Shown piece by piece: positions 46,884 to 54,857 of a DNA stretch of 64,000 nt. Within the stretch, counting starts at the first letter, position 1. Each line of letters starts with the position of its first letter. The position numbers and the translations under genes are program-made. The notes below the pieces were generated by a model. It did no database searches, was not told where the DNA came from, and saw only the letters and a program-made list of their open reading frames with translations. Origin of the DNA: Catenovulum agarivorans DS-2 (lineage in GTDB: Bacteria; Pseudomonadota; Gammaproteobacteria; Enterobacterales; Alteromonadaceae); contig NZ_ARZY01000004.1 in NCBI RefSeq assembly GCF_000568405.1, positions 62,001 through 126,000 on the forward strand, in the 5' to 3' direction.

Positions 46884-47480
46884 ATGAGCGACTCACAGCT
46901 ATTAGTTTCTATTTCTGAATCTGCACAATCTCATTTTGCGCGCTTGTTAGAAAGTCAAGCAGAAGGCACTCAAATTCGAATTTTTGTTGTAAACCCAGGT
47001 ACCCCAAATGCAGAGTGTGGTGTGTCTTATTGTCCACCTGATGCGGTTGAAGAAAAAGACCTAAAATATTCTTATGATGGTTTTGACGCAGTGGTTGATC
47101 CCGAATCAGCGCCATACTTAGAAGAAGCGGAAATCGACTTTGTAGCCGATCAAATGGGCTCACAGTTAACGTTAAAAGCGCCGAATGCAAAAATGCGTAA
47201 GGTGAGCGAAGACGCGAGCTTAATTGAGCGAGTTGAATATATACTAGTGAGCCAAGTTAACCCACAGCTTGCCAACCACGGTGGTAAAGTTAGTTTAATG
47301 GAAATCACTGAAAGTGGCGTAGCCGTGCTTCAATTCGGTGGTGGTTGCAATGGTTGTTCTATGGTTGATGTAACCTTAAAAGAAGGTATTGAGAAACAAC
47401 TTTTGGAGCAATTCCCAGGGGAATTAACGGGTGTACGTGACGTCACAGAACACGAAGCTGGCGAGCACTCTTATTATTAG
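46884..47480 (+). CDS. nfuA: Fe-S biogenesis protein NfuA
   Basis: 198-residue 4Fe-4S cluster carrier. The N-terminal half is a degenerate A-type carrier domain ([23 protein letters not shown]), the C-terminal half is the Nfu domain with the cluster cysteines at Cys155 and Cys158 (GGGCNGCSM). Helps mature Fe-S proteins under oxidative or iron stress in E. coli. The comF-nfuA neighbourhood is common in the class, here interrupted by the M14 gene. Confidence 0.95.
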   Translation: MSDSQLLVSISESAQSHFARLLESQAEGTQIRIFVVNPGTPNAECGVSYCPPDAVEEKDLKYSYDGFDAVVDPESAPYLEEAEIDFVADQMGSQLTLKAPNAKMRKVSEDASLIERVEYILVSQVNPQLANHGGKVSLMEITESGVAVLQFGGGCNGCSMVDVTLKEGIEKQLLEQFPGELTGVRDVTEHEAGEHSYY

Positions 47481-47511
47481 ACTAGCCTTTTTCAACCGTA
47501 CTTAACCCTAT

Positions 47512-47775
47512 ATGCACTGGAGTGATAGGTTAAGCCAAAACCCCAAGCGCAGTTGGCGATTTTTTTTAGCTGGCGCGTCAGGGTTTTGGTTGAGTGTTGC
47601 GGGGCTTGTACTGCTACCTGAGATGGCGAGTATTTGGCTTTACCTTTTGTTAGTTGCGGTCCTGATTGCATTTGCGTTTGCAGTTTATGGTTATATTGGT
47701 ATTTTTGCCACGCGGGTGGCCAATTTACGTTACCATAAAGCTAAATATAAACAGTTATTTTCCGAGCAAGAGTAA
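47512..47775 (+). CDS. Small two-helix membrane protein
   Basis: 87 residues with two hydrophobic helices (about 19-36 FLAGASGFWLSVAGLVLL and 41-66 IWLYLLLVAVLIAFAF) and basic ends. No named family recognised. Begins 31 bases after nfuA and may be in its transcript. Its last 35 bases overlap the 3' end of the convergent MATE gene. Confidence 0.62.
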   Translation: MHWSDRLSQNPKRSWRFFLAGASGFWLSVAGLVLLPEMASIWLYLLLVAVLIAFAFAVYGYIGIFATRVANLRYHKAKYKQLFSEQE

Positions 47776-49057
47776 TACCCCTAGTCAACATCATGGCATG
47801 AATTGCAACCCACAGTGCATGGTTTTGATTAAGCTCATAGGCTAACGCCAATTGATTGCCGATAAACCATACCGGAAAGAACACTACAATCACAGACACA
47901 AGCATACTGTTTCTCATACTTTTGCTGTCTGCAAGGCCAATAAACACTCCATCTAACAAAAAACACCAAACCGCGGTCAATGGCAACAAAATTATATAAA
48001 AGCTAAAGGTATTGGCAGTGGTTTTAATTGAATCTATATCCGTCATTAAAGCAATAATCTGTTGGTCAAAGAGCGCAAAAACAATACAGTAAACCAATGC
48101 CAAACCGACACTTAGTCTCATTCCCAATAAGTAGTTTTGTTTGAGTTTTGTTCGATCTTGAGCACCATAACTTTTACCTATTTGCACTTCCGCTGCGTAA
48201 GCAATGCCATCTAGTCCTAAAGAAATCAGCAATAAAAAGTTCATCAATAAAGCGTTGGCCGCAAGGACATCTACCCCAATTCGAGCGCCTTGAAAAGTTA
48301 AGAATACTAAGGCAGATTCAAGCACTAAAGTTCGAATTAAGATATCCCGATTAACGGCCAAGAAATGGTTAAAATTAGACAGCTGAATCTGTTGTATTAC
48401 TTTAGGTAAGTGAGTCTTTACTAAGGTCTTATTCCCCACCAGTAAATAGATTGTTAGTCCAAAGTACTCTGCCGTCAAGCTCGCCCAGGCAACACCACTG
48501 ACCGCTAAATCGAACCCATAGACTAAGACTAAATCTAACACGACATTCACTAAGTTAATGCCAATTTGTGCCAGCATGATTGCTTTCGTTTTACCATGCG
48601 CTAGCAGCCACCCAACTAACACCAGATTGATTAAGCTTGCAGGTATTGCGTAAATTCGAATGGCAAAATATACACTGGCAGCTTGATTGACCTTTTCATC
48701 TGCTTGCGCAAACCACAATGCACCTTGTAATAACCAAGGCTGGATTAGTAATAAAAGGCCGCTGACAAGCAAAGCAATGCTTAAACCTTGAACTAATAAT
48801 TGGGTGGTTTGTTGGCTATTGTTTTTGCCTATTGCCTGAGCAGTTAGACCTGTAGTTGACATACGTAAAAAGCCAAACATCCAAACAATCGCGGTAATTA
48901 CGGTGTTGGCGAGCGCAACACCTGCCAATAAATGGGCATGAGGTAAATGACCCAAAATACTGGTGTCGACAATGCCTAGTAATGGTGTGGTAATATTGGA
49001 CACTATCATTGGCAAGGCAATCGCCAAATAAGCTTTTAAAGAAGGTGAAAATAGCAT
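47741..49057 (-). CDS. MATE-family efflux transporter (DinF-like)
   Basis: 438-residue, 12-helix multidrug/toxin extrusion protein of the DinF branch. Opens YLAIALPMIVSNITTPLLGIVDTSILGHL and carries FGFLRMSTTGLTAQAIGK, the characteristic MATE DinF motif. Uses the H+ or Na+ gradient to export compounds; substrate unknown. The start codon overlaps that of the divergent deacetylase gene, and no strong ribosome site is seen before it. Confidence 0.88.
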   Translation of the reverse strand: MLFSPSLKAYLAIALPMIVSNITTPLLGIVDTSILGHLPHAHLLAGVALANTVITAIVWMFGFLRMSTTGLTAQAIGKNNSQQTTQLLVQGLSIALLVSGLLLLIQPWLLQGALWFAQADEKVNQAASVYFAIRIYAIPASLINLVLVGWLLAHGKTKAIMLAQIGINLVNVVLDLVLVYGFDLAVSGVAWASLTAEYFGLTIYLLVGNKTLVKTHLPKVIQQIQLSNFNHFLAVNRDILIRTLVLESALVFLTFQGARIGVDVLAANALLMNFLLLISLGLDGIAYAAEVQIGKSYGAQDRTKLKQNYLLGMRLSVGLALVYCIVFALFDQQIIALMTDIDSIKTTANTFSFYIILLPLTAVWCFLLDGVFIGLADSKSMRNSMLVSVIVVFFPVWFIGNQLALAYELNQNHALWVAIHAMMLTRGITLARKITVYI

Positions 49058-50120
49058 GATAAAATTAATTCAGCGTCGCTGTTGGATACTTGTTGGCTTA
49101 ATTGCACTGCAGTTTAGCAAACTTAGTTATGCATCCATAGAAGCAAAATTGCTTGATAATAGTTTTGTTATCTTGCAATACCACCACGTTGCAAACGATA
49201 CACCTGCGGTTACCAGTGTAACAGATGAGCAGTTTATCCAGCATTTAGATTTAATTGAGCAGCTAGATATGAATGTTGTTGACTTGGCCGATGCTATCGA
49301 CAAAGTTCGTAGTGGCGAGCCGTTGCCGGATAAAAGTGTCGCGATTACTTTCGATGATGGTTATAAAAATATTGCGAATCAAGCGTTACCAGAACTGGTC
49401 AAACGAGGTTGGCCTGCAACTGTATTTGTAAACCCTGGCTTGTTAACTCAAAGCCCGAGTTACTATTTAACATGGCCTGAACTAAAACATTGGTCTAAGC
49501 AAAAAATCACTATAGCTAACCATGGTTGGCTACATGACTATTGGGTACGAGAAAACGCACAAAATAATCACCAATGGCAGCAGAAAATCAAACAATCCAT
49601 TACAGATACTGAACAGGCGATAATTCAGCATATTGGTTATAGCCGCAAGCTAGTCGCCTACCCTTATGGTGAATATGATACTTGGTTACAAAACTGGTTG
49701 CGCGAGCAGAAACTTATTGCGTTTGGCCAGCAAAGCGGTGGGGTAGCTGGTTTTTCTGATTTTACCGCGCTGCCAAGGTTTCCAGCCTCAGGTATTTATG
49801 CCAATGAGAAAACATTAACAACCAAGTTATTAAGTCGAGTTTTGCCTGTGGATTATACCCAGTTGCCTTCACCCATTGTCAGCACTGACAATAATCCGCC
49901 ATCTCTATCTTTTAAGTTGTTGTTTGATAAAACCAACCAGCTAAATTGTTTTATTGGTGGCAAAGCTGAAATGGTGATGGAAAAACTAGCAGATAATCGT
50001 TTTCAAATTAAGGCAAACCAGTCGTTGGATAAAGGTCGCTCGCGCTACAACTGTACAATGCAAAGTAAAGAAGCTGGGCGCTTCTATTGGTTGTCGCAAT
50101 CTTGGCTTATTGAGGATTAA
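49056..50120 (+). CDS. Exported polysaccharide deacetylase
   Basis: 354-residue carbohydrate esterase family 4 type enzyme. Signal peptide (cut after SYA, residue 26). NodB-domain motifs: FVILQYHHV, ITFDDGY (Asp100, Asp101) and the metal His pair NHGWLH (His156, His160), then PYGEYD. It removes N-acetyl groups from a glycan such as poly-GlcNAc or peptidoglycan; target unknown. About 100 extra residues at the C-terminus. The ribosome site GAAGGTGA lies within the MATE coding region. Converges on the transglutaminase-like gene, one base apart. Confidence 0.87.
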   Translation: MIKLIQRRCWILVGLIALQFSKLSYASIEAKLLDNSFVILQYHHVANDTPAVTSVTDEQFIQHLDLIEQLDMNVVDLADAIDKVRSGEPLPDKSVAITFDDGYKNIANQALPELVKRGWPATVFVNPGLLTQSPSYYLTWPELKHWSKQKITIANHGWLHDYWVRENAQNNHQWQQKIKQSITDTEQAIIQHIGYSRKLVAYPYGEYDTWLQNWLREQKLIAFGQQSGGVAGFSDFTALPRFPASGIYANEKTLTTKLLSRVLPVDYTQLPSPIVSTDNNPPSLSFKLLFDKTNQLNCFIGGKAEMVMEKLADNRFQIKANQSLDKGRSRYNCTMQSKEAGRFYWLSQSWLIED

Positions 50121-50121
50121 A

Positions 50122-51066
50122 TTAGGGCATTGATTCGGCAGTAAAGGAGCCAGCATCAATTGCTCGTTTGGATTCACTGCCAATTTCAGCAAGCGGTAAT
50201 ATAGCAGGGCCTGTCGGCTCTGCTAATACATAATAATTGCCATTTATTTCTATGTATTCATCTTTTTGAGAGTACGGGATTTGCAGTCCAACCATTGCAT
50301 GGTTGGGTAAGTAAACCATAACTATGCCTAGATTAGGCACAAACGCTCGCATAATCGCCGCAAACAAGGTACTTTTACTGTCACAATCTCCTTGATTTTC
50401 AAATAAAAGTTTGTTGGGTGGGTTAAAACCTAGTCCCATTGAATCACTGCGGTTTTCTAGAGCTGAATATGGAATGCTTTGAATCCATGAGAGCACGTAA
50501 TTGATTGAATCGCGGGTAATATAACCTGACTGCTCCTGAGGAATATGTTCGACAATTGGAGAAACAAACTCAAGCGACTCTTTTGCAATACGCATATGAT
50601 CGGGTTTAACTACCTTGCTGCCAAATGTATTTGTCATTTGGCTGTAAGTATTGCGTGCTAAATATGTTTGTTGAGCTTGGGCCTGAACTTGTAACAAGTG
50701 ATTGATTAATTCTTGTGGGGGCTGAGTGCTGCCGTAGGCGACAATTTTAAGGTCATTCGGGCGTGAAATTATTTTCACCCGCTGTTTCTTATTCGGCCAT
50801 TGACTCAAGGCTTTTTGCATTTGGATGTAAACAAAACGCTGAGCCAAATGGGGTTGATAGAGCTTAAATTTTCTAAACAAACCAAATAACTTTTTATTGC
50901 TTAAACTAAAGCTCAGTTTATGCTGTTGTTGTTGATGGTTTAACCAAACATAATTAAACTGTGTTTGGCGGTTGAGCTTATGTTTTTCGAACAGCAATTG
51001 TTTGCTACTCAACCCAGTTGAGTAGCAAACAGAGAAACAGATAAAAATAAAAAGAATGTGACGCAA
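50122..51066 (-). CDS. Exported transglutaminase-like protein
   Basis: 314-residue exported protein (leader FIFICFSVCYSTGLS). The C-terminal third has the Cys-His-acid triad arrangement of the transglutaminase-like/papain fold: Cys228 in ENQGDCDSKSTL, His256 in LPNHAMVG and Glu283 in LAEPTGP. The N-terminal part (30-190) is charged and Gln-rich, unassigned. Possibly a peptidase or cross-linking enzyme of the envelope. It is divergent from the TPR-FecR operon and could be functionally tied to it (inference). Confidence 0.72.
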   Translation of the reverse strand: MRHILFIFICFSVCYSTGLSSKQLLFEKHKLNRQTQFNYVWLNHQQQQHKLSFSLSNKKLFGLFRKFKLYQPHLAQRFVYIQMQKALSQWPNKKQRVKIISRPNDLKIVAYGSTQPPQELINHLLQVQAQAQQTYLARNTYSQMTNTFGSKVVKPDHMRIAKESLEFVSPIVEHIPQEQSGYITRDSINYVLSWIQSIPYSALENRSDSMGLGFNPPNKLLFENQGDCDSKSTLFAAIMRAFVPNLGIVMVYLPNHAMVGLQIPYSQKDEYIEINGNYYVLAEPTGPAILPLAEIGSESKRAIDAGSFTAESMP

Positions 51067-51121
51067 CTATCAGCCTTTGTGTTTACTTATGAGTTCGTTT
51101 AACAAATACTTAGCTCATTCA

Positions 51122-51151
51122 TTGTCTATTTTGAGTGCCTACACTTATACT
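51122..51151 (+). promoter_or_regulatory. Candidate promoter of the TPR-FecR-cyclase operon
   Basis: TTGTCT (51122-51127) and TATACT (51146-51151) are spaced by 18 bases and lie about 80 bases before the first gene. The best sigma-70-like pair in the region, but unproven. Confidence 0.4.
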
Positions 51152-51232
51152 GTAAGTTTAACGGTAATTATTGGGAAATCCAGCAGTCACTTGATTGCTT
51201 ACAAATTAGACTATCCATTAGGGATATATTCA

Positions 51233-52585
51233 ATGTTCTCAACAGCGAAAAATCTAACAAAAATGATATCTGCGAGTTTGCTTGTATTTACATGCTGTGC
51301 AAATGCGCAAACAGACGAACGTAAATATTTAATAAAGCTGGTTGAAGCGGGGTTATATCAAGACGCTTTCGAGTTAGCCGAATCTCTATTTGATCAATAT
51401 GCTGGCGATGCCGACTTTGACTATTTGTATGGTTTATCAGCGCGCCAAGCCGGAAAACATCAAGAAGCCATATTTGCATTTGAGCGGGTGGTGATGAATC
51501 GCCCTAATAACCTAAATGCTCGATATGCGTTAGCGGTTGCATATTATGAAGTGGATAATTTGGTGGCGGCTAAGCGAGAATTTGAAAATTTACTAAAGCT
51601 GCAGCCCACTAATAAGCTTATTGCACAAACAGAGCGTTATTTGAGTTTAATCCAACAAAAAAGTGTGCGGTTAGATCCGGTGTGGTCTGGGTTTGCGGGT
51701 ATAAGCCTTGGCTACGACTCTAACGTCAATTCAGGTTTGGGTGACGAACTTTATCCCATTCCAGTTGCGGGCGTTGGGGTGTTTGAACTGCAATTCCCAG
51801 TTGAATCCGATAACTTTAGTAAACTGAGTGCTAATCTTGCCTATCGTTATCCTACTGCAAAATTTAACGCTTGGTTTGCCAGCGCTAGTGCATCTCATAC
51901 GCAAAACAAACAATACACTGATTTTAATAAATCTAGCCTAGATATCATCGCTGGATATACTCACAGAATTGGCGCGTTGCAACTACGGGCCAATACGTTT
52001 TTACAGTCTTTTTGGTATGGTGATGAAAAATACCATAACATGATGGCTGTGATGGCGAGTGCAAACTTTGCCATTGACCAATCGGACAGTGTTCAGCTGT
52101 CTGGTAATTATTCTGCCATTAACAATGAAGTAAACGATAACCTAGACTCTAACAGCGCTATGGTTAGGCTTGAGTACATCAAGCAACTTGATTCTGGTCG
52201 GCTGACCTTTGCCACCGCGTTTAGAGACGAAAACGTTAAAAACTTTAACCAAGCCTCACAACAATACGAGCGGACAATTAATTCACTATCGATAAATTGG
52301 ATGCATCAATTTGAGTCTTTGGGGTTGGTGCGCTTGGGTTGGCAGTATCAATTGGCTAAACATCAACATCTGAATCAAATTTTTAAAGATGTTGATGGTG
52401 TTTCTCCGTTTTTTACTGAAAAGCGTAAAGACAATAATATTATTTACCAAATTGGTCATGAATACGCGCTTGCCGAGAGTTGGAGGTGGCGTACTCAAGT
52501 AAGATTGAGCCGCAAAAATAGTAATCAGTTTGTCTATAGTTTTGATCGCAATGTGGTTAATACTGGCATTCGCTACTTATTTTAA
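51233..52585 (+). CDS. TPR plus outer-membrane beta-barrel protein (Slam-like)
   Basis: 450-residue exported protein. ATG at 51233 has AGGGA before it and a signal peptide after it (cut near CANA, residue 24). Residues 30-150 are TPR repeats (FDYLYGLSARQAGKHQEAIFAFE, NARYALAVAYYEVDNLVAAKREFENLLKL). From about residue 160 the sequence becomes a series of beta strands (GFAGISLGYDSNVNSGLG...) to the end NTGIRYLF, the barrel closing motif. This layout is that of the SlipAM/Slam family, which moves lipoproteins to the cell surface. Followed after 14 bases by the FecR-domain gene. The Slam relation is by architecture only. Confidence 0.75.
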   Translation: MFSTAKNLTKMISASLLVFTCCANAQTDERKYLIKLVEAGLYQDAFELAESLFDQYAGDADFDYLYGLSARQAGKHQEAIFAFERVVMNRPNNLNARYALAVAYYEVDNLVAAKREFENLLKLQPTNKLIAQTERYLSLIQQKSVRLDPVWSGFAGISLGYDSNVNSGLGDELYPIPVAGVGVFELQFPVESDNFSKLSANLAYRYPTAKFNAWFASASASHTQNKQYTDFNKSSLDIIAGYTHRIGALQLRANTFLQSFWYGDEKYHNMMAVMASANFAIDQSDSVQLSGNYSAINNEVNDNLDSNSAMVRLEYIKQLDSGRLTFATAFRDENVKNFNQASQQYERTINSLSINWMHQFESLGLVRLGWQYQLAKHQHLNQIFKDVDGVSPFFTEKRKDNNIIYQIGHEYALAESWRWRTQVRLSRKNSNQFVYSFDRNVVNTGIRYLF

Positions 52586-52599
52586 TGCAGAGGTGACTT

Positions 52600-53964
52600 A
52601 TGAAAACTAAGCTGAATTTATGTGCGTTGTTGTTACCTTTTGCACTGATTTCTAATACCGCATCAGCAGCAGAGATTGCTGGACGCACCTTGGTTGCTCT
52701 TGGTCAAGTTGAAGCTTCGGGTGAACAAAAACGCGCTTTAAAGCGTCGCTCCCCTGTGTTTGATATTGATACTGTCACCACAGGTGCAAACAGTACAGCT
52801 CAGTTTAAAATGATGGACGGAGGTCTATTAGCCGTTAAAGAGAATACTCAGTTACTTATTTCGACTTATGAATATGATCCTGAAACAGATACAGGCTCTG
52901 CGGTCATGAATTTATTGTCTGGTGGCATTCGAACCATTAGTGGCAAAATTAAAAACGACAACGGTGAATATCAACTTAAAACACCTGTTGGCAGTATAGG
53001 TATTCGTGGGACGCATTTTGAAATTGAGTTGGTTGAAGGGGATTTATTTATTGCGGTTTGGGATGGAGCGATCGATTTAAATGTTGATACCTCAGATATC
53101 CAGCAAACCGTGTCTTTTGGTGCAAACGAACAGTTTAACTTTGGCCTCATTCAAGCAAATGGTCAAGTGACAGGGTTATTAACTGTTCCTGAAGTGTTTG
53201 AATCCGGCCACACTGCTGAACCAAACCAGCAGACTGACGAGACTGAACAGTCTGACGAAGATGCGGAGACCGACGATGGAAGTCAGTCGCAAGACGAAGA
53301 GCAACAAAGTGCAACTGCCAATAATCAATCGCAACAAAGCGAGGCTACAAACGATCAAACGGGTGATGGTAATTCAGGGTCACAACAGCAAAATACGCTA
53401 GCTGTCGAACTAGACACAAACAGTGAAGCGCCAGTACTTGAAGTCGAAGAAGAAACTGTACTGGATATTCCAATTGCCGATCTAGTCGAAGATGTGTTGC
53501 CGGCTATTGAACCTGAAGAGGTTGACAAGGAACCTGATTTTGATGACCCTGCTACAAGTCCTATCGCAGATAGAGTCGGGCTTGCCAATTTCTCTTTAGC
53601 TGAACACCAGTTTAACAGCTCAGTAGGTGCGGTGACAGATGCTACAGTTAGCATGCAAATAAATTTTGATCGCCAAAGTGTTGAAAATGGCTTTCTATCA
53701 TTTTCAGACGAAGGTGGAGAGTGGCTTGCTCGTTTTAACGGGGCAATTCGAGGTGCTGAACTCGATGTTGGCGTTAATTTTGCGTCGCACGGGAATAATT
53801 TGGCAGAAGGCGAAATAGGCGCTATTTTTACTACAGCGCAAACCATAAACGGTAAAATTGAGTTAAAAGAAGTTAATGATCCCGAAACTCAGGCATCAGG
53901 AACGTTTGAACTGAGTGAGACGACAGAAACAACTCAAACCGAAGATATTTCGACAGATTTATAA
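52600..53964 (+). CDS. Exported FecR-domain protein with acidic linker
   Basis: 454-residue exported protein; signal peptide cut after ASAA (residue 24). The FecR domain (about 40-170) has FDIDTVTTGANSTAQFKMMDGG and PVGSIGIRGTHFEIE, the typical core. Residues 205-300 are a low-complexity Glu/Asp/Gln/Ser linker, and about 308-440 form a beta-rich C-terminal domain (LANFSLAEHQFNSS, GFLSFSDEGGEWLARF). FecR proteins transmit envelope signals, but no anti-sigma helix or sigma gene is present here. Placed between an outer-membrane barrel protein and a cyclase operon, it may be the cargo or sensor (inference). Confidence 0.82.
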   Translation: MKTKLNLCALLLPFALISNTASAAEIAGRTLVALGQVEASGEQKRALKRRSPVFDIDTVTTGANSTAQFKMMDGGLLAVKENTQLLISTYEYDPETDTGSAVMNLLSGGIRTISGKIKNDNGEYQLKTPVGSIGIRGTHFEIELVEGDLFIAVWDGAIDLNVDTSDIQQTVSFGANEQFNFGLIQANGQVTGLLTVPEVFESGHTAEPNQQTDETEQSDEDAETDDGSQSQDEEQQSATANNQSQQSEATNDQTGDGNSGSQQQNTLAVELDTNSEAPVLEVEEETVLDIPIADLVEDVLPAIEPEEVDKEPDFDDPATSPIADRVGLANFSLAEHQFNSSVGAVTDATVSMQINFDRQSVENGFLSFSDEGGEWLARFNGAIRGAELDVGVNFASHGNNLAEGEIGAIFTTAQTINGKIELKEVNDPETQASGTFELSETTETTQTEDISTDL

Positions 53965-53993
53965 TTACAAGGAAACAAAAAGGTAGTTTATGC

Positions 53994-54857
53994 ATGTGGG
54001 TTAAGTTTTTTGGTGTTAGAGGCAGTATGCCAGCAGCAGGTGCTGAGTTCGCAAAATATGGCGGCAATACAGCATGTGTCCATATTGAACTTGAAGATGG
54101 CACCGACCTCATCTTAGATGCGGGTACAGGAATCGTCAAACTAGGAGATGAGCTGCTGGCTAAAGGCACGCCAATTCATCTGATGCTAACGCACAATCAT
54201 TGGGACCATATTCAAGGTTTTCCATTTTTCACACCAGCTCATCAAACCAAACGCAAAATCTACCTAACGCCAGGTTTAACTACCCCAAGAGAAGACGATG
54301 CGGTTTTACGCCAAATGTCTGGCACTTGGTTTCCAATTAATGCCAGTGAACTGAATGCGGATATTGAACTCACGCCATATGAAGGGGTAGAGAGTTGGCA
54401 ATTGGGCAGTGCAACCGTTAGTCGTCGAGTGCTAAATCATCCTGGAGGTGGTTCTGCTTATTTAATCGAAGAAAATGGCTACAAATTAGCCTATGTAACA
54501 GACAACGAACTGTATCCCCCGTATCAAATATCAACGTCTTTTGATGAGTGGGTGGCCTTTATAAATGAAGCTGATTTATTGATTCATGATGCCCAGTATA
54601 TCGACAAAGATATGCCACATAAACACGGCTGGGGCCACAGCTTGGTCGACCAAGCTGTGGAATTAGCCATGACTGCAAAGGTTAAAAACTGTGCTTTGTA
54701 TAGTCATGACTACACACGAACAGATGAAGATATAGAACATCAAGTTGAACATATTAGAGCTATGTTGCAGCGCCGTCGCTCGCAAACCAAGATTTTTGCC
54801 GCTTACGAAGGCATGGTCATTCAACTTGCAGACGATACCAGCAGCTTAGATGATTAA
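53994..54857 (+). CDS. Metallo-beta-lactamase-fold hydrolase
   Basis: 287-residue cytoplasmic protein with an intact MBL metal site: LTHNHWDHIQG (HxHxDH), His in NHPGGGSAYL, Asp in YVTDNE and a late His in ALYSHDYTR. The opening FFGVRGSMPAAGAEFAKYGGNTACV is characteristic of a subfamily often linked to cyclases and GGDEF proteins. It might be a phosphodiesterase or RNase Z-like enzyme; no signal peptide. AAGGTAG precedes the start. It overlaps the cyclase gene by eight bases, so the two are coupled. Confidence 0.82.
   Translation: MWVKFFGVRGSMPAAGAEFAKYGGNTACVHIELEDGTDLILDAGTGIVKLGDELLAKGTPIHLMLTHNHWDHIQGFPFFTPAHQTKRKIYLTPGLTTPREDDAVLRQMSGTWFPINASELNADIELTPYEGVESWQLGSATVSRRVLNHPGGGSAYLIEENGYKLAYVTDNELYPPYQISTSFDEWVAFINEADLLIHDAQYIDKDMPHKHGWGHSLVDQAVELAMTAKVKNCALYSHDYTRTDEDIEHQVEHIRAMLQRRRSQTKIFAAYEGMVIQLADDTSSLDD

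Noticed and set aside
53355-53846. 163-codon minus-strand frame opposite the FecR-domain gene
   Set aside because: Ser-rich composition mirrors the acidic linker on the other strand; no ribosome site or known motif.
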